A stretch of 64,000 nucleotides of DNA, taken from positions 1,798,001-1,862,000 of the forward strand of contig QUOL01000006.1 of the NCBI GenBank assembly GCA_009761415.1. Direction: 5' to 3'. The position numbers and the translations under genes were made by a program. Numbering within the stretch: the first letter of the stretch is position 1; each line of letters starts with the position of its first letter. The notes under the pieces are model-generated. The model was not told the origin of the DNA, did no database searches, and saw nothing but the letters and a program-made list of their open reading frames with translations. The DNA comes from Sarcomyxa edulis. Taxonomy: Eukaryota > Basidiomycota > Agaricomycetes > Agaricales > Mycenaceae. This document shows positions 44,890-56,420 of this stretch, piece by piece.

Positions 44890-46580
44890 CTACTGTATAT
44901 TGAGAGGTTTTTGAGCATCGTGTAATGCCTGCGTATTAGCTTGAGCGGCTTGGGAAATGACTAGGGCATTTTTGGTATGCGCAACACGTTCGACTTCCTC
45001 TTGTATAAATTTCCACCACTTGGTAACTCCCAAACTCTGTTTGACCACACCTTCCATACGCTCGCCAATACTGGGGATAAATCCAGAACGGTCCCTTCTG
45101 CCATACATATTTTGGTGATGGCCAGCTTTGATGGCGGTACTGAGCCAATCCGTCTGAACGTTCAGGAAAGCTGCGAGAGTCTCTTTAAGGACTGTCTTGT
45201 TATGGCCAGGCTCTTCACAATCGAGGGGAGAGGGAATAGACATGCTGATGATGTAGACATATGCACAGAATGAGGCGACGTCCGTTAAAGGTAAGGTGGT
45301 TTTCTTGGGGACTTTGGCACGGATGTCTTGAGCAATTTCGTTGTCCCATTTGCGCCAGAGCCATGCCAACTGAGCTTGCTTTCGCTCTGACATAGTAAAA
45401 TTTGGGGAGAGCGGTGTAGAGGAAGGAGCCACGGAAATGGAAGAGATAGATCCGGCCGTCACTCCAGGGGCGGACACTGATATCTGGAGAAGAGCAGTGA
45501 GATCTAGAAGAAAAACTTGATATCTGAACGGTGACAGACCTCAAGGTTTTGAGGGACGGGTTCGGCATAAATGCTGAGGATATAGTCACACCCTGGCATG
45601 TTTGTTGGCTGTACAGACAAGGTGTCTACATCCGGGTATGGCGGGGTACAGTTAGTAAGACAAATGAAAGCTGATGAAAATTCCACCGAGTCCCATGTCG
45701 TATGTATAGCCAGCCGTACTGGGACTGAGAAATAATCAGAAATCATGTATATAATTGAAAACGAGGAGGCACTTACCCGCAACAGCCTCTGCAGAAGCTT
45801 GAAGAACACTGACTAGCTCTGCAGTGTTGACCGTGGTGAGATAACTACCTTTGAGGCCGTCCTCCAGTTTTGTGACACAAAGATTGAGAAAACTCATCCG
45901 GGGAAGAGGAAGAGCTCCAGGCCTGATATCCTTCAAAATCAGGGCAATTCTGCAGACCTCACCAGCAGAAGAAACATCTTCTGATACAGTGCTCGAGTCC
46001 ACGTCGTCCACATGGTCCCCCTGTGATGCATCATCCCTCAGCGACGGAGAGTAGGTAGAGTCTTCATCATCATTGCTCTGCATAGACATATACTGTAGCG
46101 ACACATTTGAGAACTTGTCAAAACTAGGAGCAGCAGACAAACTAAACTTACAGCATACAACTCGGGGGTTTGAGCCTCGCCAGAAATGATAAGCTGACGT
46201 AGAAAGTCCTCAACACCAGTGACGATCTTGTTTTCGGAGTGTTGCAAAACATCTTTGGGACGTAAGATAGCTAACCAGTCGACAATGACGGAATCTTCAG
46301 TGATTAGGCGAATAGCTGGATCCTTGTAGTCGTTGGAGTTGCCAATTGCCCATTTGGATTGCATCCTGTTAACGTCGCGTAGAATTCGAATGATACTCTT
46401 GATAAAAACATTAGTATAGGCTGGCAGTAGTAGTTCGGTGGTCAAATACCTTAAGATCTCTCAGATGCAATGTTTGGCTGAGAATGATAGGGGTCAGAGG
46501 TGGCGTCCATGAAGCCTTAAGAAAAATACGCACAGATACTCCTGATCTAGGAGTGCTTTTGTTGATAGGGGAATATCCAT
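44890..46580 (-). CDS. transposon-borne protein of unknown function
   Basis: ATG at 46580 gives MDIPLSTKALLDQEYL, joined through GT..AG introns to QTLHLRDLK, SIIRILRDVNRMQSKWAIGN, VTGVEDFLRQLIISGEAQTP, YMSMQSNDDEDSTYSPSL, PVRLAIHTTWDSVEFSSAFI and a last exon with SERKQAQLAWLWRKWDNEIA and GVTKWWKFIQEEVERVAHTK, stop at 44890. Every frame change falls at a plausible intron, so the gene looks intact, about 500 aa. I recognise no domain. It sits head-to-tail behind the RTC4-like gene and may work with it. Confidence 0.6.
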
Positions 46581-46779
46581 GATGCTGATGGAAGGAAGAG
46601 GCCGAAGAGCAACAGGAAAAATTTATTTGAAACTGAGTCAGAAGGAAAAACCATTGCCACGGCCAAGAGGCTAGATGGCGCCGGCCCAAAATTCCTGAAG
46701 GATGTCACTTCAGGGATCAGTTATTGGTGAAGCAGGGAACATACTATTTCAGTGCGAATATTCAAGCGTACAGTAATAT

Positions 46780-48086
46780 TTACTCCCAAGTACCATCTGC
46801 TATTAACTTCTGACGCCAGTGTAAAGCCTCATCACGGGTAATCTGGTCAGCAAGACTGAGTTCATCACCAATATCGTCTTCCCCATTGATGATAGCACCA
46901 TACGCTGCACTGGCTACCATAACATTGTATGCTGCTCTGTTGTCAATATGAAGATCCTGCATGATCAGAGAGGTAGAGACGCTTGGGATGATAATGAAAC
47001 GTATGAACTGGAGTGGGGTGAGAGGATAAGTGAGGGTCGGAAGAATGGACGCCGGACATAAAAGCTTGACGACTGTGGGATAGATAATAGACAGGCCCTT
47101 TTCACCGTAACTATACACAGACAGAAAATGGAGGTCAAATAAGCTGCAAAGACCGTACATAGATAGACTTACTATCCAGGTTGCGTCAAATGGAATGTAG
47201 AACGTGAATTTTGGTCTGGGGAACAAAATGTCCTATGTTTCAACTGGTTTTCGATAGAAATCCAAAAGGGACTTTGCCTCCTAGGCCCACTGTCGGTGCC
47301 GTACTGGATAACACGGCCATCGTTGTCAAGAATCTCCGTGCTGTCATGAAGCAATTCGATCATTAGAGCCTCCCGTTGAAGTACTCTTTCTTGTAAACGT
47401 TCCCACTGGATAGGAATGTCCCAGCCCTTTTGCACCGCCTCTGGCAAAAGTTGGGTCTCGAAGAGATGCTGCTGACATACAGAAGTGAAGACTGATGAAG
47501 GGGCTTTGCGCCCAAAGGAATTAGCCGGACGAGGAGCGGATTGGGATTTGGGATACACAACATCCAAAAGGTGTTGGAGACGGTCTGAAATAGGTTCCAA
47601 AAGTGGTGAATCACAGTATGGACAAAGTGATAAAGGACCTAAAGGAGAATCAAAAAAATGTCGGCCAAAAATTGAGTCGGAGGAAATACCTGTGAATTTT
47701 TTGACTTTGTTGTCCTGAGGTTGAGTATGGGTCTCCTCAGACGAATCTGAAGGAGCGCTTTCAAAGGAGAAAGAATTGAGAAGATCAAATGGGGCTGAGC
47801 AGACAACATATTCTCCATACCTATCATCATGCTGATGTTGAGTACGCGGTTTCTTAGAGATCACAACAGGTCTTTGCAGAGGATCTACCAAAGGCTCAGA
47901 GTCCCGTAGCTTTCTTTTAGGTGAGGATTGGACCGGGAGATCCCACTCCATGGGAAATGGTTGAGGAGTACGTAAAGAAAGGGTAGGCTGAGAGACGGAG
48001 AATCTATGATGGACATGCCACTGTTGTAATAGGAGAGACATGAAACGCTCAGTGTCTGCAGGTTTGAGGAGATGCTGGAGAGTCAT
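46780..48086 (-). CDS. RTC4-like domain protein carried by the transposon
   Basis: Two exons: 48086 to about 47174 and about 47116 to 46780, joined as LTQPG|YYGEKGLSIIYP. Domain landmarks are LCPYCDSPLLEPISDRLQHL, ANSFGRKAPSSVFTSVCQQH, FETQLLPEAVQKGWDIPIQW and SLIMQDLHIDNRAAYNVMVA, matching the RTC4 (restriction of telomere capping 4)-like domain that is widely expanded in mushrooms. The N-terminal 120 residues are disordered with a basic KRKLRDSEP patch. A role in DNA-end or chromatin binding would suit a transposon, but that is inference. Confidence 0.7.
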
Positions 48087-48149
48087 GGTGGAGGATGAAT
48101 GGTCACATTATTTGCAGAACAAAATCGCAAAAGTTGGGGGCCCAAAGCC

Positions 48150-48484
48150 TTAAGGCATCAGAAAGATAACATGTCAGAAGGTAAGGGAAGACTTCAGGTG
48201 TGGGCAATAAGGCATATGGAGAAAACCAAAGGGGTTGAGGAAACCTGAAGGGGATGGACGGTACCTGAAGGTAAGGAGGAAGAACACTGAAGGCAGACGG
48301 GTACACTGAAGGGAAAGACCCATAACTTAAGAGATAGTGCAAAATGTCTGAAGGTGATGAGGGCAAAGCTTCAGGGACAATGTGAGAATGGCTGAATGGC
48401 TGAATGGCATTGCTGAAGGGATGTAGGGTACGCCTGAAGGTAATGCAAAATGACCTTCAGATACATAAGGACCCGCCTGAAGGG
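48150..48484 (-). repeat. right subterminal CTGAAGG array
   Basis: CTGAAGG (the reverse complement of the left motif) starts at 48245, 48265, 48287, 48306, 48348, 48413, 48434 and 48477. Variants such as CTTAAG (48326) and CTGAATGG fill some gaps, so spacings are about 20-22 bp or multiples of it. Confidence 0.85.
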
Positions 48485-48542
48485 ATTCCGCCCTATCCGC
48501 CCCGTCCGCGGCGGACGGGCGTCTCACACTCTGATCGTTCTC
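48480..48542 (-). repeat. right terminal inverted repeat
   Basis: Read on the minus strand from 48542: GAGAACGATCAGAG, TGTGAGACG, CCCGTCCGCCGCGGAC, GGGGCGGAT, AGGGCGGAA. It aligns without gaps to the left end, apart from the 12-bp duplication there. Confidence 0.85.
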
Positions 48543-48550
48543 ATAATCCT
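48543..48550. repeat. target-site duplication, right copy
   Basis: ATAATCCT directly follows the right terminal repeat and is identical to 29660-29667. Confidence 0.75.
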
Positions 48551-49501
48551 AACCTTTGCTTCAACCCTCCACATCCTCGGAGTCGTTTCAGGATCGTCTT
48601 GCTCCCCTGGGATGGCTAGAGATTAACTGTCGTACATGCGCGCACACAGTCGCCCTACACTATCAATATCTGAATATCGAACCTCGAAGCATCAGCATCA
48701 ATTGGAGGAATCAATACAAAATGGTCCGAGGACATGACTCGCAGGCCACATCATGACATATAGGAGACGATATGTATGTAGAAAGCCTGGTATCACCTTC
48801 ACCGACGCATCCTACCATCACTCCCATTCCCGTGTTCCGTCTCGGAAAAGACACAAATCTCCCATCCAAATCCTCGAACCACCCCAAACGACTAGGAAAC
48901 ATCTCCCGATGCTCGCCGGTGAGACAGGGACACTCAAGGGACACTCTGGAACTGGGACGTTCATCCAAATGGTACGCACAGTCTCTCCATATTCACCTGT
49001 TGGTCCATCGTGTCAACTTATCCGTATCGTCGTTACCTGGCATGCAGGCTACGAGTTTACCTGTGAAAAAAATGTTCGTTCTTCTGGAGGACACACCTGT
49101 ACGTCCAGAATTGCTGTACAATCGTCATCACTGCTGTCGAAGATCTATCGAAAGCAGCGAGCTCGCTCCTTCCATAAATTCTTATTCATCTCAATCGCTG
49201 CGACGGCCTTGACATGCAGTGTCTTATAAGCCAATATCAATTCACCGTCCACATCTCCATTAGTTGGCGCCTTACTCTTCCCCCCCCCAGTCGATCGCTA
49301 CCGACACATCGCACTCTCGATCCTGTATAACACCATCACCTGCCCACTCTGTCTATACGTCTGATGCAGGGCTTCTGCGAGTCTCAATCACGGTCGACCC
49401 ACCTCGACCTCCGTATCCATATACGTTATAGGCGCTGAGTACATCTCGACACGCTTTCTAAAGCTCACGATTTTGCTCAAGGCTTCGCTCAGAATCTCCA
49501 A
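48551..49501. other. right flank of the transposon, no gene supported
   Basis: Two overlapping plus-strand ORFs (48753-49229 and 48772-49212) use the same DNA in different frames, and neither shows a motif. The bases that joined the left flank before insertion start here; no obvious disrupted gene can be read across the empty site. Confidence 0.45.
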
Positions 49502-49836
49502 TTATCTGTTTTTCGTTTTTGTTTGTACAGATTCTGACTCGGTCGAAACGAGAATGTACAACAACTGCGCCGGGTGCACCGCTGGCTCCTGTTTCAGCTT
49601 CTGCAAGGCGACTGTAAGGTCCGGACGCTCCTGAGCATCCAACGACGACAAGACTCTCTGATAGACTGCCTCGTCCTTGTATGTTGTGTATCGCATTCAA
49701 TGGAAAGAGGGACTAAGTATGTCCTTACCCCACCGACTGACACCCCATCCCATGACTTGACAATGTCAAGATTTCTGGTCCGAGTCTCGTCGTCGTCGAC
49801 GCGACACCCATCGTCCAACAACGCTAGACTAGCCAT
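49502..49836 (-). CDS. small two-exon gene, 93 aa, unknown
   Basis: Exon 1 (49836-49729) reads MASLALLDDGCRVDDDETRT to WDGVSVGG. A 53-nt intron (gtaagg..acaag) in phase 0 leads to exon 2 (49675-49502), DEAVYQRVLSSLDAQERPDL, VALQKLKQEPAVHPAQLLYI. The splice signals are good and the helical second exon has normal composition. No family recognised. It has no signal peptide, so it is probably intracellular. Confidence 0.5.
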
Positions 49837-50014
49837 CGCACAATGACTCGCCTTACTTATAACTAGTCTAGTCTATCGCGCGTTTCCCGCAGAACTCGCC
49901 CAGATGGAGAGATCGAATCGAGCGCTATAAGTGGACTAGCAGACTCAGACGTTGGCTTAGATGGTCTGGATGGATCTTCACTGCTACTAGTATAGGTATG
50001 CCTTTATACGCAAA

Positions 50015-50590
50015 TTAAAATTGTCCTATGCCTCTAACAGACCTGGTAGACACCGGACCGTGATCACTCGGATTCTCACCACCACCACTGCGCCCCCCTC
50101 CTCGAAATCTCCGTCGTTTTTTAACCAGTCTCCTCACTACTACATTGCTGTACGCCATGATCATCATCTCCCAATTTGCGGATGCATCGGTCTTCCTGTC
50201 AAAACTAAAATAAATGTTCTGCATGGGTCTAGCATCTCCATAGATCAACAGTGTGTTCCTCGGGTGAAGATTCGCCGGTGGATCAACCGACAGTGTGGTT
50301 CCTGCCAGGACGTCCGTCTCGACCATTCACGGTCAACTCGATGGGCGTTATATTGCGGCATTATTGTCGTTTTTCAATCGTGAAGAATCATTGATCTCCA
50401 AGGAGCATTCAACTGCCTGTTGAGCACGAAGAGACGCTGATTTCAGGGGAAAATGACATGTCTTTGGGAGGTCAAGGGAAGCTGGCGCTACTGTGACGGG
50501 CGAAATCTCAGTGCTTTGTGAGTTCATTCCTCGAATGTAAGCAAGCATTGACTTGTTCGTGAGTAAACCTGAATTTCGGCGGGGCCACAT
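50015..50590 (-). pseudogene. fragment related to 26244-26486
   Basis: GDARPMQNIYFSFDR at about 50,190 matches RNVRPMHKFYFSLDS on the plus strand near 26.4 kb, with DNA similarity around it. Upstream, the ORF at 50348-50590 (SQSTEISPVTVAPASLDLPK) may be another exon. No complete gene can be assembled. The family is unknown. Confidence 0.35.
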
Positions 50591-50851
50591 CGGTCATATC
50601 TAGACCTTCGGAATGTTCGCTGTCAACTAAGCGCCAGCCTGGTCCGAAAATAAACCACCAGTGGACGTCAATCTGTCGACCACATGACAACTGCGTGTTC
50701 AGTGTGAACACTCTTGTACTCTCAACTGCTGTTTAGCTCCCCTGAAAGCAATTGTGATCTGTTACACCGTCAGTCCTATCAGGCCGCATCCCCCAATTCT
50801 CCTGCTGACATATTGCTCCCAGACTGTTCGAAACGCAATACGAAACACAAT

Positions 50852-53800
50852 ATGCTAAAGTTCAAGATATCAGGTACAAGCTTCATAAGTAGTTCGAAGA
50901 TGTGATGCGATAACTCGTTTTACACAGATATCAAGTGCGATGGGCTTCCCGTTGGGAAATTTTACGTTACATTCGTTGTCGAGGATGTATCCAGAGAGAC
51001 CTCAGTCTCGTCGAAGAAACATGGCGCCGTCTGGAGCGATGTCTTCTACTTGTGAGATATTTTGTCGTCTATCGTGGATTTGAGACCTTAACACATTCTT
51101 GCAGTGACGCGTCCGACACTTCTACGTTGTCTATCCACGTCTATTCCAAACATCGATTGCGCCGCACAAAATGTGTAGGATCTACCAAAGAAAGTCTCGT
51201 ATCATTGCTCGACAGCAGCCCTAGTATGTAGACGCCCATTTTGCTTCCTTCGTAAGCATCAATATTGAATGTCCGAATCGTCTCTTGTAGCTTTGGCTCG
51301 CCCCTTGACAATTGCGTCACGCAGTGCTTCGAAGAAAACTCCCTACATCATTACATTCTCAATCGTGTCGCTTGAGACAGCGCTCACTGCTGCAGAATGT
51401 CAGATGGTAGAGGTCGTCGGTCAGGTTGACTCGAACACACGTCATGATCAGCTTCCCTCGCAACTTGTCGGGCTGTTAACCATAGTAGACGATGAATCGA
51501 ATATCGCCGATGTCGAATCCGGGGTCGATACATGGACACCACTCCTCAAAAATCTCGAGAAATTCACAGAGATGGTGGATCACATTGCAGAGGTGCATTT
51601 TTATAAGCAAGCACAACCGTGGTTCGGTGATAGCTCATGATCCTTATAGGTCCACCCTTACGCAAAGATGGCGTGGAGTGTCCTATCAGCTGCTCATAAG
51701 GTGTGTCGAACTGAAGTTTTCGCCCGTCCTATAACTTCATTCTGACTTCACTGTCATCATTCTAGATTGTACTGGCACAGGTGAAACGCGATGAAGGCAT
51801 CGACAGCCTTGCCGCGACTATGCGTGATATGTTCGAGTTCGTTGGCAGAGTGGATGCCCTCAAGAGAATAGAAGCACATACGAAGACCATTGCCAGGATT
51901 GTTCGACAAACGACTGAATGTGCTTATTTCATTCGTGATTATGATCGAGACGGGAAATTTTGTTCGTCGTGTGCTTACTTACACTACCGGATACATACTC
52001 ACATAAATTGTCTACAGGGATCAAGGCAGTAAAGAATACGGTGTCGGCGGCCGATTCCACCATAAAGCAATATCAGGAGGCATTTACTCGACTTCGTGAA
52101 GAATTCGAAGGTGAGGCTACTATCGAGACTGAGATTAGTGTGCTGCGTATCTTGAACAATGTGGAATCCAGCGGTGAGAGGCAATAGTTCAATGTGTTTG
52201 TCGATAATGCTTAGCTTGTCCCTGTGTTTGGCAGATATGAAGGCCGACTTGAACGATATGCATTACGCGAAAGGTGCTGGGTACAGACCGGAAAAAGAAT
52301 GCCTTCCAAATACTCGCCTCAAGATTATCGAAGAGATTATCGATTGGGTCAGCAACCCGCAAGATGGAACTCGTCTCTACTGGCTGAACGGTGTTGCTGG
52401 ATCCGGGAAAAGTTCTATAACCCACACAATTGCCCGCATATTCAAAGAACAAAAGCGACTCGGCTCCTTCTTTGCTTTCGATGTCGCATACCAGGCTGAT
52501 CGGGGCCCAGATCAGTTGTTCAGTACCATCGCCACAAATCTGGCGGACCTTGATCACGAATGGCGAATGGCCCTGTGGAAAATTGTTCAGAACGATCGAG
52601 ATTTGCGTACTACGCAATCTGCCCAGAGACAATTTGACGAGTTTCTTATCAAGGTTTCTCGGAGTTCAGAGCTGAAGATAATTGGACCAATCGTCATAAT
52701 CATAGATGGATTAGATGAATGTGGAGACTCACGACACAGGATCCTTACCGTTCTCGCTGAGGGGATCTTGAATCTGCCTTCAAATTTTCGAATCATCCTC
52801 GCCTCTCGTCCGGAAACAGACATCCACGACACGTTTTACCAGCAGTCACACGTTCGCTCCAGATCAATGGAGAGCCTTGAACCGGAATCTACAGACAATG
52901 ACATCCGCACATTTGTCTTGTCTCAACTGTGCAAGCTCTCGAACAGTCATTGGCCCATTGACTGGCTCGGACGCCTTGTAGAGAAATCCGAACATCTCTT
53001 CCAATGGGCATCAACTGCGTGCTGGTTTATCATTGGCAGAAAGGTTAATGCTGGATATACACCCAACGAACGGCTTGATATCATCCTGTCAGAAGCGGTA
53101 ACAACACTCGATTCCCTCTACCTTGAGATTTTAACCCGCACGTTTTGTATCGGCGGCGAATCGGATGAGCCGACAATGTATCGCTTTAGACTGGTGATAG
53201 GCTCGGTGCTGCTAGCCAAGGCACCACTGTCTGTGTCTTCATTACAGGAGCTTTGCAAGAATTCACTCCCTCCCGATGTTGTGGCTTCAATCTTGGATCC
53301 CCTCGGTTCACTCCTCAGCGGCGTCAAAGAACAATTGACGCCGGTAAAGCCCCTTCATACTTCCTTCCAGGACTTCCTCGTCGACCAGAGGCGTTGCGGC
53401 TTCTTCTACATCGAACCCTCTTTTGCCCACCGCGCTCTCGCTCTCGGCTGCTTGCACGTAATGCAACGTGGCCTTCGATTCAATATCTGTGGATTAGAGT
53501 CTTCGTATCTCATGAATGACGAGGTTCCTGACCTCGAATTGCGGGTCGAGACAAACATTCCTCCATATCTTTCTTACGCGTGCAGCTTTTTGACGTATCA
53601 TCTCGAAAAGACACTAGTTGAAGAATCTATTGTGGTGCAAGTGCGGGAGTTGTTGCAACAGTGTTTCTTGTACTGGGTAGAGGTAATGACTTTGGAAGGC
53701 AAATCTCGATCCTTGTGCAGGGCATTAGAATCATTATGTCGTAGTGAATGGTACCTGGTCAGTCCCACGATTTCTAAACATGCGGATGCTCACTATCTCT

Positions 53801-55088
53801 ACCACGGTGTCATCAGGTTGATGAGGCACTTTTTACATTTCTCGACGATGCTCTCGACTTCCTTGATCGATTTGACTCCTTCATGGTGCGAAGTACACCT
53901 CACATTTACATATCGGCACTACCCTTCGAACCGGATTACTCCTCAATATTCAAAACATTCAAGCCTCTGTTCCCGAATACTTTATCGCCGAATGCTCCAT
54001 CTCTCACTCGACTCCGGCGATTTGGATCGAGATTAGACTTGCCGGTGCCAATGGCCCAGTGTTCGTTCTCTCCCGATGGCCGGTACATCATATGTTTATC
54101 AGACTCAGCCCGACTTGACTTGCGCGATACGGCTACTGGTGAACTAACTTTGTCAATTCACGGAGGAGGCGAAATCACAGCCATAGTATGTTCTCCAGAT
54201 AGCTCACGCATATGCGCCGGTTATAAAGATGGCACTGTCAAGGTATGGGCATCCGCACACACTAGACTTACCCCCACGCTCCTCAAGCATACATCCACCA
54301 TCACATGCCTGACTTTTTCGCCTGACGGCCTGTATGTTGCTTCGGCATCAGAAGATATGTCTATATATCTCTGGACTCTCTCAGATCCTCTATCTCCCCC
54401 AAGAATATTCAAGGGCCTCACTTCGATTCCCGAGATAGTTATGTTCTCGCCAGATAGCACGCGCATTATATCCGGCTCACATTGCGAGATTGTCATTTGG
54501 CCTTTGGCCAATGACCGGGATAGCTCCACATTCATTTCTCATGAATTTGCGAGTAACAAGTGCGTATTTTCCATTTCGTCGGATGGCAGGTATCTGGCTA
54601 CCGGAGAATATGGTGAAGGCATTTATTTGTGGGACACGGAGAGCATTAACCTCAGGTCTCTCCTTCGTCATCGCGCTCCAGGTGTGAACTGGGCAAATTC
54701 TATCTCCTTCTCTCCCCATGACACGCATATTGCATCTTCTGGCTCGGGCGGACTTCATGTTTGGGATATGGAGACCCATGATCTCATTAAATATCTCCCA
54801 ACGCTAAAGACTGCACTCAGCATCAGATTTCTACCGAATCAGACTCATGTGCTCCTAGCATTTGGTCATGGAATCCTGGAAAAGATCAACTATATGGACG
54901 ACGGAAAGGAGGACTGTTTAGATCTGTGGTATTGGGCTCCCAGTAAGCTCTTGAAAGGGTATGTCACGGAGTTCTTGCCTATCTACAAAACTACAGTTGT
55001 CCTGGGAGGCTCAGTTAAGGGGCTCGATTTATCCAAGTTTGTTCATGGGAAACGCTGGATAGAGTGTAGAGGTGTAGCGGATTCCTAA
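50852..55088 (+). CDS. NLR2: C2-like / NACHT / WD40 receptor
   Basis: The start ATG at 50852 (MLKFKIS) lies in a 22-nt first exon. Exon 2 (50928-51051) and exon 3 (51105-51223) complete a C2-like domain (DIKCDGLPVGKFYVTFVVED, FDASDTSTLSIHVYSK). Helices follow, then NACHT with Walker A GVAGSGKSS (about 52391) and Walker B IVIIIDGLDECG (about 52690). The WD40 propeller ends at TAA 55088 after a 59-nt phase-0 intron (ACCTG|gtcagt..catcag|GTTGATG) at the same place as in NLR1. No stop or frameshift needs to be invoked. In-frame open sequence upstream of 50852 leaves room for an earlier start. The role in non-self recognition is by family. Confidence 0.87.
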
Positions 55089-55607
55089 TTGTTCTTCGAG
55101 AAAATATAAGTATTCGTTTCAGGTTGTATACACTCTGATTTCGATTTCACAGGCGGCTGTTTGGCCGCGGTGTCGAAGCACAACAACCGCTACCCAGTCA
55201 CGGACGGTCACAGACTCATTGTCGTCGACAGTCGTTGACGCGACGTCCATCGTCCAGACGTTCAACATTCAACGTTCAACGCCGATACAGACGCGTGATC
55301 ATGGATTCTCGTCTCGTCTCCCCTGGATCCGACTAATCCATCCGTCCTGGTTCGTGCATCTGAGCGAAGTAATGATCAGCCTGCTCCTAGCGTGCGTGGA
55401 TTTTCGGATCTCACGAAATTTGACGATCCTAGTGTCGACATCTAAGGACCCATTTTTGATACCTCGCGTACCTGAATTTCACCACGATATTAATACGATA
55501 TATCGACAATGACAGAGCAGGAAAGTGAGGAAATGAACCGAAATTAGGGCGAGCACAAAAGACAATGACAATGATGTTGTCGACTAGTAGAAGACTTACT
55601 TCAGGTA

Positions 55608-56420
55608 TCATCGACAAAGCAATCCGCGCTGACATGATATACGGATATAGCTACAGATAGGGTGGTCAGTTCGGAAGGCATTAATCGTGGGACACCACAC
55701 TTCTACCTCCCGCACTAGCCGGGCGCTCTTGACATTTTCCAAAGATTCCAAGGCTATAACCTTTTTCGCAAGTGACTCCTTGGCATTGGCAATTGGACGA
55801 GCGAGGATGTTAACTACCCCAGCGACCACTGCATCAATGGTCGGCCTTGATCGAGCATTATGGGCTGAGGCGTGTACTATAAGATGCTGCTCGGTATCTG
55901 TGACCTGTGGGTACTTGGGCCAATCAAGGTTGTTGCCTTCTTGAGAGACGTGATGACGAACATTGGCGTCGACATTGATGTAATAGTAAGGAAGCTTGTT
56001 GGTGAGGTAGGACGAGCAAGATTTAGAGCCAACCCCGAAACAGCTACATGATGAACTAAGACATACCTTCAGTCTAATGACGTATAACCTGTCCTCTGTT
56101 CCCATATCTTCCAACATCCGGATCGATCATCGTCCTTCTTCTTTTAATGTCCAAGTCACGACTCGGAGGCGTTGGAATCATCGGGGAATTTGTCGGCAGG
56201 GAGGGGATTGCTCGACGTATCTGTTGGGAAATGAGAACTGTAAAATGATACGTTCGAATGGATTGTGACTCACCGAGAATTGACTCTTCTGCTGTTTTTG
56301 TTCGACCGTCTTCCCCTCGCTTCTGAAATCCAGAGCATCGCTTTAAGCCTGCATATTGGTAGTTCTCCATCAGCCCTGGTCTGTGACTATTGAACACACG
56401 AGACGAAAATCGAGTTTGTA
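55608..56420 (-). pseudogene. unknown gene fragment B (paralogue of 26.9-27.3 kb), probably decayed
   Basis: Exons KTVEQKQQKSQFS and NSPMIPTPPSRDLDIKRRR match fragment A with the same intron between them. Relative to A, short indels shift the frame near 56,110, and the frame that continues the homologous peptide stops at VIRH. A second open frame follows (KLPYYYINVDANVRHHVSQE, IDAVVAGVVNILARPIANAK, VKSARLVREVEVWCPTINAF) that reads like real protein of unknown type. It could be a rearranged gene or two remnants. Confidence 0.4.

Larger units (their letters stand above)
29668..48542. mobile_element. 18.9 kb KDZ-class DNA transposon with 8-bp target duplication
   Basis: ATAATCCT sits immediately outside both ends (29660-29667 and 48543-48550). 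Inside, the ends align without gaps as inverted repeats, best from TGTGAGA onward and then CCCGTCCGCCGCGGAC and GGGGCGGAT. Both subterminal regions are packed with CCTTCAG in inverted orientation to each other. The element carries two KDZ-type genes, a TET/JBP-like gene and other cargo. Linkage of KDZ transposons with TET/JBP genes in mushrooms is established; an 8-bp duplication fits that superfamily as I know it. The intact duplication and mostly open genes suggest a fairly recent insertion. Confidence 0.88.

Noticed and set aside
48753..49229. A 158-aa plus-strand gene right of the transposon
   Set aside because: It shares its DNA with another ORF (48772-49212) in a different frame; neither has a motif or clear splice signals.
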